A DNA stretch of 64,000 bases, from assembly GCA_963788505.1 (NCBI GenBank), contig CAWBGY010000015.1, positions 12,077 through 76,076 of the forward strand, in the 5' to 3' direction. Under the pieces are notes generated by a model that was not told where the DNA came from, ran no database searches, and saw only the letters and a program-made list of their open reading frames with translations. The position numbers were made by a program, and so were the translations under genes. This DNA is from JAIQFF01 sp963788505 (lineage in GTDB: Bacteria > Acidobacteriota > Terriglobia > Terriglobales > Acidobacteriaceae). Shown here piece after piece: positions 8,338-17,241 of this stretch (the stretch's first letter is position 1; each line of letters opens with the position of its first letter).

Positions 8338-8359
8338 ACGCCCAGCCGAAGCTGGGCGT
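8338..8359 (-). terminator. Intrinsic terminator for the 8379-8693 gene
   Basis: Stem ACGCCCAGC-CGAA-GCTGGGCGT; on the reverse strand it is followed directly by TTTTCTTCT, about 20 nt after the stop codon of the small gene. Confidence 0.8.
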
Positions 8360-8378
8360 GTCGATTTCAGAGAGGGGT

Positions 8379-8693
8379 TTAAACCGGGCTGCTGACCGCA
8401 GCTCGATCGGAACGCGCCGGGAATCGTTCCATATCCAGGTCGCGGGACGGCTTCACTTCCTTGACCTCGGGCAGGCCGAGGACGATGGCTCCCAGGGTGG
8501 TGTTCGACTTCTCCAGCACCATGAGCAGATATTTTTGGGCTACGGCACGATCGCAAGGATGAATGAGTTTCCACCAGCGCCGAATGGACTCCTGAACCTC
8601 GACTGTGTTCTTGTCCCCTTCGACCATGGCGTCAACCAGCTTGTAAACCTTGCTCTTGACCGCTTGGTAGGAGATAGAGACCTCCTGTGGCAT
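8379..8693 (-). CDS. Small conserved-type cytoplasmic protein, unknown function
   Basis: A 104-residue product with no signal peptide or membrane segment. The N-terminal 80 residues look helical (SKVYKLVDAMVEGDKNTV, SIRRWWKLIHPCDRAVAQKYLLMVLEKS), and the tail is charged and probably disordered. ATG at 8693 is preceded by GGGGGTGA at suitable spacing, and a strong terminator follows, both supporting expression as a single gene. I do not recognise a domain; it sits between glnA and a glutathione peroxidase gene but nothing links it to either. Confidence 0.7.
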   Translation of the reverse strand: MPQEVSISYQAVKSKVYKLVDAMVEGDKNTVEVQESIRRWWKLIHPCDRAVAQKYLLMVLEKSNTTLGAIVLGLPEVKEVKPSRDLDMERFPARSDRAAVSSPV

Positions 8694-8878
8694 TGTTCAC
8701 CCCCGGTGCTGTGTGTCATAGCAATACGCGGGCCAAACGTATCCCTAAGTTTTAGTGGGACTTAGGATGTCCATTGATTCTAGTTGTTGGAGGAATAGAA
8801 AAATTTGATATGGATTTACGTAGACAGGCTTGCGTTAAGTGTTGAATTCGCTTCCGTCTCGCTGGTGGAAACGCGGGC

Positions 8879-9451
8879 TTATTTCCCGCTCAATTGCTTT
8901 TCGACCGCGGAAACTACTTCCTTCGAATCCGGAGTTACCGCAGACTCGAAACGCTGCACCACGTTGCCGTCGCGGTCAACCAGGAATTTGGTGAAGTTCC
9001 ACTTGATTTCGCCCGCGATCGGTGTGCCTGTCTGTTTGGTCAGGTATTGGTAAAGCGGGGTCTGGTCATCGCCCTTAACCGACACTTTGCTATACATGGG
9101 AAAGGTCACGTTGTACTTGCGGGAACAGAATGTCTTAATTTCCTGGTTCGTGCCGGGCTCTTGTCCGCCGAAATTGTTGGCCGGGAAGCCGACGATGACA
9201 AAGCCCTGGTCCTTGTACTTCTCGTACAAAGACTCTAATGCGCTGTATTGCGGAGTGTAGCCGCAGCGGCTGGCGACGTTGACCACCAGAACGACCTTGC
9301 CCTTGAAATCCGCCAAGGGCATGGGTTTGCCATCGATCGAGGGCAGGGTGAAGTCGTAGATATTTGCGGCGACAGCGGATCCAGCCATAAGAAGAATCAC
9401 CAGTCCCAGGACAAGAGATGCGTGGACACTTCGGTTGCGCACAGCCTTCAT
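8879..9451 (-). CDS. Glutathione peroxidase family protein, exported
   Basis: The 190-residue thiol peroxidase has a signal peptide (residues 1-28, ending GSAVA) and the family catalytic residues: peroxidatic Cys63 in VASRCGYTPQY, Gln97 in FPANNFGGQEPG, and Trp151 with Asn152 in KWNFTKFLVDR. Cys rather than selenocysteine and the fungal/bacterial type sequence suggest a thioredoxin-dependent enzyme that reduces peroxides in the periplasm. Start at ATG 9451 is supported by AAGGAGA seven bases upstream; the longer frame to 9526 has no such site. Confidence 0.93.
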   Translation of the reverse strand: MKAVRNRSVHASLVLGLVILLMAGSAVAANIYDFTLPSIDGKPMPLADFKGKVVLVVNVASRCGYTPQYSALESLYEKYKDQGFVIVGFPANNFGGQEPGTNQEIKTFCSRKYNVTFPMYSKVSVKGDDQTPLYQYLTKQTGTPIAGEIKWNFTKFLVDRDGNVVQRFESAVTPDSKEVVSAVEKQLSGK

Positions 9452-9597
9452 GAGTTTCTCCTTGGCGCCGCTGAACGTCCGAAACAGGATGAGGCCGAGA
9501 ATACCGGAGGGGACTGCGAAGCGCAACGGGTTACAATGTGGCGCCCTGGTGGGCGATTGATTCCTGTCAGTGCAGCAAAAATTCTCGGGGAGGCTTC

Positions 9598-10179
9598 ATG
9601 AAGCAGGCGCTGCTGTGGATGTTTCTATGTCTGACGCTGTCCGGGGTACTTTCAGCACAAACCGAGCCGGCGCACGCTACGGTCAGCCATGACAGTTCGG
9701 AGCGGATGTTTCTTCCCCGCGACACCTTCTGGGGATATGGACAATTTGACCTGGCGCCTCCGCATAACGAAATTGATCCCAACATCTGCCGGGCGGACGC
9801 GGGAATCTCGGGCGGCGTAAACGATCCCTGCAACGCCTTCGCGCGCTACATGATCTCCGGGTACGTGGAAGCGCATCCCTTTGGCCGGGGGCAGTTCCGG
9901 AGGTTTTTCCTTTTTGGAGAACCCAGGTTCCTGTTCGGCAAGAATCTTCCGCAAACGCTTTACACCTGGTCGATGGCTGCGATTGGGGTAGAGAACTCGT
10001 GGGGCGGGGGACTGTATCTGGGGAAGGGGTTTGAAATGCGGGTGACGCAGCATTTTTTGTTCAGCCGGTTTGGGGCACGGGACCAAAATCTGGGGCCCCC
10101 CGACCTGGGGCCGAACGGGCCCTGGGGCCGCTACAACACCATCGGGGTGCGGAAATATTTCGGGACCAGGCGGTATTGA
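9598..10179 (+). CDS. Secreted protein of unknown function, outer-membrane type
   Basis: A 193-residue protein with a signal peptide ending GVLSAQ (about residue 20). The mature sequence is rich in aromatic residues and short alternating strands (FWGYGQFDLAPPHNE; WSMAAIGVENSWGGGLYLG; FEMRVTQHFLFSRFGAR) and ends in an aromatic residue (TRRY), a pattern seen in small outer-membrane beta proteins. GGGGAGG precedes the ATG. No domain recognised; it lies 29 bp upstream of glnE on the same strand and may be co-transcribed. Confidence 0.7.
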   Translation: MKQALLWMFLCLTLSGVLSAQTEPAHATVSHDSSERMFLPRDTFWGYGQFDLAPPHNEIDPNICRADAGISGGVNDPCNAFARYMISGYVEAHPFGRGQFRRFFLFGEPRFLFGKNLPQTLYTWSMAAIGVENSWGGGLYLGKGFEMRVTQHFLFSRFGARDQNLGPPDLGPNGPWGRYNTIGVRKYFGTRRY

Positions 10180-10208
10180 GGGTATCCTGAAAATCCGAGC
10201 CGAGAGTC

Positions 10209-13200
10209 TTGCCTCCATCGAAACTGCCAAATGAGCTGACCGGGTTGAGCGCCGATTCCGGGCAAAATAGCCGGGTCTTGCCCGGCCTGGGCGGGTCGGA
10301 GACCCGCCCCCACACGGTCTGTGGTTTTCGCAATCCTGACCTTGCCAAACTAAACCTGGAGCGAGTGTGCGCGCGACTGTCGCCGGCATTGGCGGCGGCC
10401 TTGCCCGGGTTGCTGGCGGAGGCCCCTGATCCGGATGGCGCACTGCTCTTGTTCGAGCGGCTGTGCGAGTCTTCCGAAGTTGTGCGCCTGCTGGACCAGC
10501 ATAATTTTCTGGCCCACTACGCCATTGTGGTCTTCGGCCACAGCCGATTTCTGGGAGAGACGCTGATCCGGAATGTGGACCTGTTGCCGTCCTTTCTGCG
10601 GGAGAAGAATCTTGACCGCAGCTTTTCCCAGGAAGAATTTCACGAGACTCTGGCACGCTTCCGCGCCCGCTCATTCGAGAGCGATGTTGCCCTGACCCTG
10701 GCGCGATTCAAGCGGCGGGAATATGTCCGCATCATGTTGCGCGATGTGCTGAAGATCGCGCCGCTGGCGGAAACGACGGCAGAAATCTCGGCCCTGGCCG
10801 ATGTGCTGATCGAAGCAGCCCTGCGCGAGGCGGACAGCAATCTGCAGCGGCGCCACGGGACGCCGCAGCATCTGGACCCCCTGGGCCGGCTGGTGGACAC
10901 GCCGTTTGCCATCCTGGCACTGGGCAAACTGGGAGGCAACGAGCTGAATTACAGCTCGGACGTGGACCTGATGTACATCTACGGCGATGGCGAAGACCCG
11001 CCACGGACGCCGGTTTCTAATCGCGAATATTTCATCCGGCTGGCCCAGCATACGACGGAGATCCTCTCGCGGGTCACGGCGGAGGGGCCGGTATTCCGGA
11101 TTGACTTGCGCCTGCGGCCGCAGGGCGGGGAAGGAGAATTGGCCATCCGGTTGTCGCAAGCCCTGGCTTACTACTCCGATACGGCGCACGACTGGGAACG
11201 GCAGGCGCTGATCAAGGTCCGGCAGACGGCGGGAGAGGCTGGTCTGGCTCGCGAGTTTATTCGCGCGGTACAGCCGCACGTGTACACCGAGAAAGTGAAT
11301 TTTGCCGCAATCAAGACCGCGCTGGTGGCGCGAGAGAAGATGCGGAAGGGACGGCAGCTGGGAAAAGCGCTGGGCCAGGCGGAACCGACCATCGACGTGA
11401 AGATTGATCGCGGCGGCATCCGCGATATTGAATTCCTGGTGCAGTGCCTGCAGCGGGTGTACGGGGGAGCCGAACCATGGCTGCGGTCCGGCGGAACCTT
11501 GTTTTCGCTGCACAAACTGCACGACAAGGGCCACATCAGCGGCAAGGAATTTCATGATCTGACCAGCGCCTATGAGTTCCTGCGTCACCTGGAGCATCGG
11601 CTGCAGCTGCGCGAGGGGCAGCAAACCCACCGGTTGCCGGCGTCCGAAGCCGATTGCCGCATGCTGCAGCGAGCCATGGAGGGCTATGCGCCGGGGGAAT
11701 ACCGAGCGGGGAATCTGGCGTCCATGGTGCAACGGCGGATGGGGACAGTGGCTGAGATTTACCAACGGGTCATATATCAGCAACAGACCCGCGGGCGACA
11801 GCAGGTCCCAGGCACGGACTTCAAACTACTCAGCGCACTCGAACCGGCAACCGGAGACCCATCCAGCCAGCAAATTCTCGAGCGGCTGGCGAGTGACGCG
11901 CCGGCGCTGCACGAGATTGCGAGCCGCCATGACCTGGACCCGCAAGCGAGAAAGAATCTTTTCCGCTTTCTGGGGTCGGCGTTCGGTACTTCGCAACGTT
12001 ATGCGGCCGTGCTGCGACATCAGGAGGCGATGGGCCGAGCGCTGGTCCTGTTTGAATCCAGCGACTATCTGACCGAGATTCTCATTCGCAATCCGGAGGA
12101 ACTCGCGACCCTGGCAGGTTTGGAGGAGGTTGCTCCGCAGACCGAGGGCCGATATTTGTTCGAGAAATCACTGGGGTTAACCCGGGCGGCCAGAGATCCT
12201 GTATTTGCCTATCTGACCGAGTCCCTGACGCCGTACGCGGAGAAGTTGGCCTTGCTGCGACGACACTTCAGGCATCGGGCGTTCACAGTGGGGGCCCGGG
12301 ACGTTATCGAGTTACGTGCTGTGTACGAATCATTCGAGGCCACCACCGCGGCCGCCGAGGATGTGATGGCAGCGGCGTTCCGCCTGGCAGGCGCGCCGGA
12401 AGGGCTGGCGGTATTGGCGGTGGGCAGGCTGGGCAGCGGAGAATTTGATCTGCTGTCCGATGCCGATGTGCTGTTTGTGTGTGAGGAAGACGGAGACCGG
12501 ATTGCGCTGACCAAGGGCGCCGAACAGATGATGCATGCGCTCTCTGCCTACACCCGCGATGGCACGGTGTTTCCTCTGGATGCGCGCTTGCGGCCGCGGG
12601 GCGGCGAAGGCGATCTGCTTTCCACTCCGGCCCAGTTGGCTGCCTATTACGAGCACGAAGCGCAGGCCTGGGAAGCACTGATGTATACCAAGCTTCGTTT
12701 TCTGGCCGGCTCGCCAACTTTGGGTGATCGCGCGACGGCAAAGCTAACAATTCTGTTTGAGAGATTTGCGGCTGATCCCGGTTTCGCGCAGGCGGTGCGG
12801 GAGATGAGGACGAAGCTGGAAATCGCGGAAGCGCCCGGGAAGAGCTTCAAGTCTTCTCCCGGGGCGACCTATGACATTGACTTCATCACCAGCTTCCTGC
12901 TGGTGAAGCATGGCGTGGCGGACAAGCAGGGAACCTTGCGCGACCGGTTGTGGCGCTGCGTGGCCGCCGGCGTGCTCGACAAGAGCGATGCGGGCGTGCT
13001 TGACCATGCGGCGGAATTATTGCGCACGGTAGAGCACGTGACCCGACTGGTGGTGGGGCGGGCCGGAAAGTGGCTGCCCGCGACCGAGCACGGGCGAATG
13101 GTCGCAGAGAAGCTGACCAGGCAAACTTTGCGGTGCGAGTTTCCGGAGGGCTTGGAGGCCGAATTGGACCGGACATCAAGCACTGTGCGGGCGATTTACG

Positions 13201-13226
13201 AGAAGGTGTTCGGGGGTAAGGAGTAA
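10209..13226 (+). CDS. glnE: Bifunctional glutamine synthetase adenylyltransferase/deadenylase
   Basis: The 1005-residue product has the duplicated nucleotidyltransferase layout of GlnE. The N-terminal adenylyl-removing unit carries GGNELNYSSDVDLMYIYG near residue 242 with DLRLRPQGGEGEL; the C-terminal adenylyltransferase unit carries GRLGSGEFDLLSDADVLFV near residue 740 with DARLRPRGGEGDLL. It adds or removes AMP at Tyr398 of GlnA according to nitrogen status. The start is unsettled: TTG 10209 opens the frame, but codons 23-37 are translated from a family A repeat (10275-10317). Because sequence just after the repeat still looks family-like (NPDLAKLNLERV), I keep the upstream start; GTG 10365 is the alternative. 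Confidence 0.93.
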   Translation: MPPSKLPNELTGLSADSGQNSRVLPGLGGSETRPHTVCGFRNPDLAKLNLERVCARLSPALAAALPGLLAEAPDPDGALLLFERLCESSEVVRLLDQHNFLAHYAIVVFGHSRFLGETLIRNVDLLPSFLREKNLDRSFSQEEFHETLARFRARSFESDVALTLARFKRREYVRIMLRDVLKIAPLAETTAEISALADVLIEAALREADSNLQRRHGTPQHLDPLGRLVDTPFAILALGKLGGNELNYSSDVDLMYIYGDGEDPPRTPVSNREYFIRLAQHTTEILSRVTAEGPVFRIDLRLRPQGGEGELAIRLSQALAYYSDTAHDWERQALIKVRQTAGEAGLAREFIRAVQPHVYTEKVNFAAIKTALVAREKMRKGRQLGKALGQAEPTIDVKIDRGGIRDIEFLVQCLQRVYGGAEPWLRSGGTLFSLHKLHDKGHISGKEFHDLTSAYEFLRHLEHRLQLREGQQTHRLPASEADCRMLQRAMEGYAPGEYRAGNLASMVQRRMGTVAEIYQRVIYQQQTRGRQQVPGTDFKLLSALEPATGDPSSQQILERLASDAPALHEIASRHDLDPQARKNLFRFLGSAFGTSQRYAAVLRHQEAMGRALVLFESSDYLTEILIRNPEELATLAGLEEVAPQTEGRYLFEKSLGLTRAARDPVFAYLTESLTPYAEKLALLRRHFRHRAFTVGARDVIELRAVYESFEATTAAAEDVMAAAFRLAGAPEGLAVLAVGRLGSGEFDLLSDADVLFVCEEDGDRIALTKGAEQMMHALSAYTRDGTVFPLDARLRPRGGEGDLLSTPAQLAAYYEHEAQAWEALMYTKLRFLAGSPTLGDRATAKLTILFERFAADPGFAQAVREMRTKLEIAEAPGKSFKSSPGATYDIDFITSFLLVKHGVADKQGTLRDRLWRCVAAGVLDKSDAGVLDHAAELLRTVEHVTRLVVGRAGKWLPATEHGRMVAEKLTRQTLRCEFPEGLEAELDRTSSTVRAIYEKVFGGKE
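10275..10317. repeat. GC-rich hairpin repeat, family A copy 3, inside glnE frame
   Basis: Hairpin GCGGGTC-GGA-GACCCGC (10291-10307) with tail CCCCACACGG. Relative to copy 1 the outer A-T pair of the stem is G-C on both sides, a compensatory change. It is read in frame near the 5' end of glnE. Confidence 0.75.
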
Positions 13227-13349
13227 CGTGTGGCGCGGGCGCCCCCGCCCGCGACTGCCGGTGGCCGCACGGGCCAAAGCTCTGGCGACGATTTCATTAA
13301 TTCTTCCTGCCAAGAGCGCGGGCGAGTCGCCCGCGCTCTTACCTGCCAA
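13227..13349. repeat. GC-rich palindromes between glnE and a converging gene
   Basis: Contains GCGGGCGCCCCCGCCCGC near 13236 and a 14-bp perfect palindrome with one central base at 13312-13340 (arm AAGAGCGCGGGCGA). The position between convergent genes fits a terminator function, though a T-run is lacking. It belongs with the family A elements by composition. Confidence 0.6.
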
Positions 13350-13871
13350 TCAGTTCCGGTGGACGGTATAGGCGGGAACTGTAGCGGGGCGCCGGCTGCG
13401 CTGAATCAGCCAGATGATCAGCGCAATGATGCCGCCGAGAAACAAGAAGGGCAGCAGGAAGATCAGAAAGATCCAGCCGCCGCCTCCTCCTCCGATGGTG
13501 GTAACGTCGCCTGCAACTGTGGCCTGGGGGTCGCGGTGCAGAGTGCCGCCGATCGTGGTCAGATCGCCGGCCAACTGAGCGTCGTTCTCGACGCGGGTAC
13601 TGCCCCCTACCGCGGTGACGTCACCAGCGATCGACGCGCCTTGTTCGGCAAATACGCTGCCAGCGATCGCAGTGACGTCGCCCGACACATGGCCGCGAAC
13701 GTGGACCGAGCAGAAAATGCAGGTGACATCGCCAACGTTGTCGTTGGCCTCAATGCGAATGTCGTGGTTGAACTGGACGCGATCGGGATTAGCTTCCGCT
13801 GCCAATTTAAGGGACGGCAGCAGGAAAATCGCAACGACGCAGAATGTTCGGAGGGAAGAGAGACGGATCAT
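13350..13871 (-). CDS. Secreted beta-repeat protein with C-terminal membrane anchor
   Basis: The 173-residue product has a signal peptide (about residues 1-26), then a repeated 'GDVT' pattern (GHVSGDVTAIAGSVF, ASIAGDVTAVGGSTR, AQLAGDLTTIGGTLH, ATVAGDVTTIGGGGG) spaced about 20 residues. That periodicity resembles polymer-forming beta-helix proteins of the bactofilin kind. A membrane span (WIFLIFLLPFLFLGGIIALII) and a basic tail (QRSRRP) follow. The start is ATG 13871 with AGGAGA upstream. Two cysteines precede the repeats (CIFCS). A structural role in the envelope is inferred; no enzyme motif is present. Confidence 0.75.
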   Translation of the reverse strand: MIRLSSLRTFCVVAIFLLPSLKLAAEANPDRVQFNHDIRIEANDNVGDVTCIFCSVHVRGHVSGDVTAIAGSVFAEQGASIAGDVTAVGGSTRVENDAQLAGDLTTIGGTLHRDPQATVAGDVTTIGGGGGGWIFLIFLLPFLFLGGIIALIIWLIQRSRRPATVPAYTVHRN

Positions 13872-14014
13872 GCAAGTCTCCTGCGGACCAGGTACTGCTA
13901 AAAGAGCAGTATAAGCTTGTTCCGGCGGCGTTTGTAAGCGATCGCTGGTCGATATGCGAGCCGATGATCCTAATATTGAGCCGACTGCCCACCTGACGAG
14001 GGCCAACGGCCAGC

Positions 14015-14476
14015 TTAGTGCTTCGACTTCAGCGAATAGTTTCTTACCACTCCGAAACCGGTGATTCCGATGTGGCCGATTGAGATCCAGCGTTCGATCT
14101 TGTGGTGGCCGGTGCGGTGCATCCAGTAGGAAAGGCCGACGGAGGTAAGGGCTCCGGCTACTTCCAGGCCGGCAAATGCAGCGGAGTTATTGACAATGTC
14201 GTCGGGGATGAGAATTTCTTCCCGGCCGCGAGCCTGGAAGTTCCGGGTGGAGGCGTAGTCGAGGCCGCGGAAGACGGCGACGCCGGAGAACAGGAGAATG
14301 TTGGTCCGGTCCCAGAAAGCGTGTTGCAGAGCCTGCGAAGGCGCGTCGCGAAGTGGAGTTGTCGCTGAAACCTGGCCGTCGTTCGAAGACGCGGGTTGTT
14401 GGGCCCGGGCAAAAGCGGGCAGCAGGAGTTGGGTCGCCAGGAAAACGGCCATAACGGTGCAGGAAGTGAAGCGCAT
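14015..14476 (-). CDS. Exported/membrane protein of unknown function
   Basis: A 153-residue protein with an N-terminal hydrophobic signal (residues 1-25, ending FARAQQ) and further hydrophobic helices around TNILLFSGVAVFRGLDYAS and AAFAGLEVAGALTSVGLSYWM. A HRTGHHKIERWISIGHIG stretch is rich in His. It looks like a small integral membrane protein seen in acidobacteria. It is divergent from icd. No family name can be assigned. Confidence 0.65.
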   Translation of the reverse strand: MRFTSCTVMAVFLATQLLLPAFARAQQPASSNDGQVSATTPLRDAPSQALQHAFWDRTNILLFSGVAVFRGLDYASTRNFQARGREEILIPDDIVNNSAAFAGLEVAGALTSVGLSYWMHRTGHHKIERWISIGHIGITGFGVVRNYSLKSKH

Positions 14477-14599
14477 GATTCAATTGTAGCGGCGAGGGCT
14501 TTCCCGGGCCTGCCGCGCTCGAGTACGAAAGGCGCTGTCCTGCATGGTTCGGAGTGTGCGGTGTGGTTCGCGGAGTGTCGCCATCCGGCGGCCAACCTT

Positions 14600-14605
14600 T
14601 ATAAT
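14600..14605 (+). promoter_or_regulatory. Candidate -10 box upstream of icd
   Basis: TATAAT stands in an AT-rich island 48 bp before the icd ATG. No good -35 box lies at 16-18 bp, so the element is only suggestive. The icd ribosome site (ACGGAGGATG) lies just before the start codon. Confidence 0.35.
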
Positions 14606-14652
14606 TATTAGTTTCGGTCATCAATCGTTAACCATCAAGTACGGAGGATGTA

Positions 14653-16077
14653 ATGGCGGCTTCCTATAACGGTGTGCCGGTGCCGGCGAATGGCGCGCGG
14701 ATTTCCTACAGCAACGGGACTTACCAGGTCCCTGACAATCCGATTGTGCCTTTCATTGAAGGCGACGGTACGGGGCGCGACATCTGGAGAGCTTCAGTGC
14801 GGGTGTTCGATGCGGCGGTGGAGAAGGCCTACAAGGGGAAGCGGCGCATCGCCTGGTATGAAGTGTTTGCCGGCGAGAAGGCGATGGCGAAGTTTAATAC
14901 CTGGCTGCCCGACGACAGCGTTGCCGCCATTCGCGAATTTCGCGTGGCCATCAAAGGGCCGCTGACCACGCCGGTTGGAGGCGGCATCCGATCGCTGAAC
15001 GTCGCGCTGCGGCAGATCATGGATCTGTATTGCTGCGTGCGTCCGGTGAAGTACTACAAGGGCGTGCCTTCGCCGGTGAAGCATCCCGAGCGCATGGATG
15101 TGGTCATCTACCGCGAAAATACGGAAGACGTTTATGCCGGCATCGAGTGGGAGGAGGGAACGCCGGAGGCGGCGCGCCTGATCGAGTTCCTGAACAAGGA
15201 CATGCTGAAAGGCGGCAAGAAGCAAGTGCGCCTCGATTCGGGCGTGGGGATCAAACCTATCTCGATTACCGGGACCAAGCGCCTGGTGCGCATGGCAATC
15301 AAGTTTGCCCTCAAGAGCGGGCGCAAAAGTGTGACCCTGGTGCACAAGGGCAACATTCAGAAATTTACCGAGGGCGCCTTCCGCAAATGGGGATACGAAC
15401 TGGCGACCGAGGAGTTTCGCGATAAAGTTGTGACCGAACGCGAGAGCTGGATCCTCGGCAACAAAGATAAAGACCCGAATATTTCGATCGAGCAGAATGC
15501 CGCGCTGGTCGAGCCCGGCATGGAGTTCGCCACGGAAGATTTCCGGCAGTCGATCTACAAAGAAGTGGAGAAAGTTCTGGAAACGATCTATGCCACGCAT
15601 GGCAAGGGCGCGTGGAAAAAGAAACTTATGATTAACGACCGGATTGCCGATTCCATCTTCCAGCAGGTGGTGACCCGGGCGGACGAGTATTCCGTGCTGG
15701 CCTGTCCCAATCTGAACGGCGACTACATTTCCGATGCCTGCGCGGCCCAGGTCGGCGGGTTGGGCATCGCGCCCGGCGCCAATATCGGCGACGGATTCGC
15801 GTGTTTTGAGGCCACCCACGGCACCGCGCCCAAGTATGCGGACAAAGATGTCATCAATCCAGGCTCGGTGATTCTCTCCGGAGTGATGATGCTGCGCTTC
15901 ATGGGATGGAATGAAGCGGCAGACCTGGTGGAGAGCGGACTGGAACGCACCATCGAGCAGAAGAAAGTTACCTATGACTTCGAGCGGCTGATGCCAGGCG
16001 CCACCAAGGTCAAGACCAGTGAGTTCGCGAATTCCATCATTGAGAATATGGGCGCGGGTGTGCTGACCGCAATCTGA
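14653..16077 (+). CDS. icd: Isocitrate dehydrogenase (NADP+)
   Basis: The 474-residue enzyme oxidatively decarboxylates isocitrate to 2-oxoglutarate in the TCA cycle. Signatures: VPFIEGDGTGRDIW near the N-terminus, the substrate loop GGIRSLNVALRQ (Ser equivalent to the regulatory phosphorylation site), YRENTEDVYAGIEW, VHKGNIQKFTEGAF, metal-binding NLNGDYISDACAA, and HGTAPKYADKD, whose Lys-Tyr pair is the NADP+-specific signature. It is longer than the 416-residue enteric enzyme by extra sequence around residues 255-330 and at the ends. It is followed 92 bp later by malate dehydrogenase. Confidence 0.97.
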   Translation: MAASYNGVPVPANGARISYSNGTYQVPDNPIVPFIEGDGTGRDIWRASVRVFDAAVEKAYKGKRRIAWYEVFAGEKAMAKFNTWLPDDSVAAIREFRVAIKGPLTTPVGGGIRSLNVALRQIMDLYCCVRPVKYYKGVPSPVKHPERMDVVIYRENTEDVYAGIEWEEGTPEAARLIEFLNKDMLKGGKKQVRLDSGVGIKPISITGTKRLVRMAIKFALKSGRKSVTLVHKGNIQKFTEGAFRKWGYELATEEFRDKVVTERESWILGNKDKDPNISIEQNAALVEPGMEFATEDFRQSIYKEVEKVLETIYATHGKGAWKKKLMINDRIADSIFQQVVTRADEYSVLACPNLNGDYISDACAAQVGGLGIAPGANIGDGFACFEATHGTAPKYADKDVINPGSVILSGVMMLRFMGWNEAADLVESGLERTIEQKKVTYDFERLMPGATKVKTSEFANSIIENMGAGVLTAI

Positions 16078-16084
16078 AAAACCT

Positions 16085-16155
16085 GCCACGGATCTCGCGG
16101 ATGGACCCGGATAAACCAGGCAAGGTTATCCGGGTAAATCTGTGAAATCCGTGGC
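16085..16155. repeat. Imperfect inverted repeat between icd and mdh
   Basis: Arms of about 31 nt start GCCACGGAT and end ATCCGTGGC, with ACCCGGATAA mirrored by TTATCCGGGT near the centre. It fills the icd-mdh spacer and would form a long stem on any readthrough transcript. Confidence 0.65.
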
Positions 16156-16169
16156 TCGAAAGGGAGTTC

Positions 16170-17096
16170 ATGCGAAAGAAAGTGACAATTGTTGGTTCCG
16201 GCAACGTAGGCGCGACGGCGGCTCACTGGATCGCTTCCAAGGAGCTGGCGGACGTGGTTTTGATCGACATCATCGAGGGCGTGCCGCAGGGTAAAGGGCT
16301 GGATCTGCTGGAAGCCATGCCGATCGAGAAACGCGATTCGTACGTGCTGGGCACGCAGGATTACGCCGATACCGCGAACTCCGACGTTGTGGTCGTCACT
16401 GCCGGCATCCCACGGAAGCCCGGGATGAGCCGCGACGATCTGCTCAACACCAACCACAAGATCATGAAAGACGTAGTTGGCAAGGTAGTGCAGCACTCGC
16501 CCAACTGCATTCTGATTATTGTCTCGAACCCGCTGGATGCCATGGCCCAGGCGGCTTACAAGATGGCCGGCTTCCCGCGGGAGCGGGTGATTGGGATGGC
16601 CGGCGTGCTGGATTCAGCGCGCTTCCGCACTTTTATCGCGCTGGAACTGAAAGTCAGCGTGGAGAACGTTACCGCCTTTGTGCTTGGCGGGCATGGCGAC
16701 ACCATGGTGCCACTGCCGCGATATTCCACCGTCGCCGGGATTCCGATTACTGAATTGATGGATGCCGCGACCGTGGAGCGCCTGGTGCAGCGCACCCGGG
16801 ATGGCGGAGCGGAAATTGTGAAGTATCTGAAAACCGGCAGCGCATTCTATGCGCCTTCGGCGGCTGTGACCGAAATGGTGGAAGCGATTCTCAAAGACAA
16901 GAAGAAGATTCTGCCCTGCGCCGCCTATCTCGAAGGCGAGTACGGGATCAACGGATTGTATGTTGGTGTGCCCTGCAAACTTGGCGCCAAGGGTCTGGAG
17001 CAGATTATCGAAATCAAACTTACGCCCGAAGAAAAGGCCGCGCTGGACAAGAGCGCCGCTGCAGTGAAGGAGTTGGTGGCGGTGATTGGGGTTTAA
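16170..17096 (+). CDS. mdh: Malate dehydrogenase, LDH-like type
   Basis: A 308-residue NAD-dependent dehydrogenase that interconverts malate and oxaloacetate. It has the Rossmann loop VGSGNVGATAA, the NAD-selecting Asp in VVLIDI, the substrate Arg loop AGIPRKPGMSRDDLL (Arg instead of the Gln of lactate dehydrogenases), IIVSNPLDAM, and the catalytic His in LGGHGDTMVP. AAAGGGAG precedes the ATG. It lies downstream of icd, so two TCA steps are adjacent. Confidence 0.96.
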   Translation: MRKKVTIVGSGNVGATAAHWIASKELADVVLIDIIEGVPQGKGLDLLEAMPIEKRDSYVLGTQDYADTANSDVVVVTAGIPRKPGMSRDDLLNTNHKIMKDVVGKVVQHSPNCILIIVSNPLDAMAQAAYKMAGFPRERVIGMAGVLDSARFRTFIALELKVSVENVTAFVLGGHGDTMVPLPRYSTVAGIPITELMDAATVERLVQRTRDGGAEIVKYLKTGSAFYAPSAAVTEMVEAILKDKKKILPCAAYLEGEYGINGLYVGVPCKLGAKGLEQIIEIKLTPEEKAALDKSAAAVKELVAVIGV

Positions 17097-17103
17097 TCAA
17101 ACC

Positions 17104-17234
17104 TGGGTGCCCCACCCTCGTCTCTCCGTTCTTTGGAGAGACAGGGTGGGTTGTGCCGAGAAGTGATTGTTCTGTCAACCGGAATTCCCCGTCCTGTCGT
17201 TCCAAACTACGGAACGGCGAGGACGGGGCACCCA
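17104..17234. repeat. Nested inverted repeats downstream of mdh
   Basis: Outer arms TGGGTGCCCCA (17104-17114) and GGGGCACCCA (17225-17234) enclose two hairpins: CCCACCCT...AGGGTGGG (17111-17150, with GTCTCTCC / GGAGAGA inside) and CCCCGTCCTGTCGTTCC / GGAACGGCGAGGACGGGG (17187-17228). It may terminate mdh transcription and insulate the toxin-antitoxin promoter. Confidence 0.7.
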
Positions 17235-17241
17235 CCAAGAA

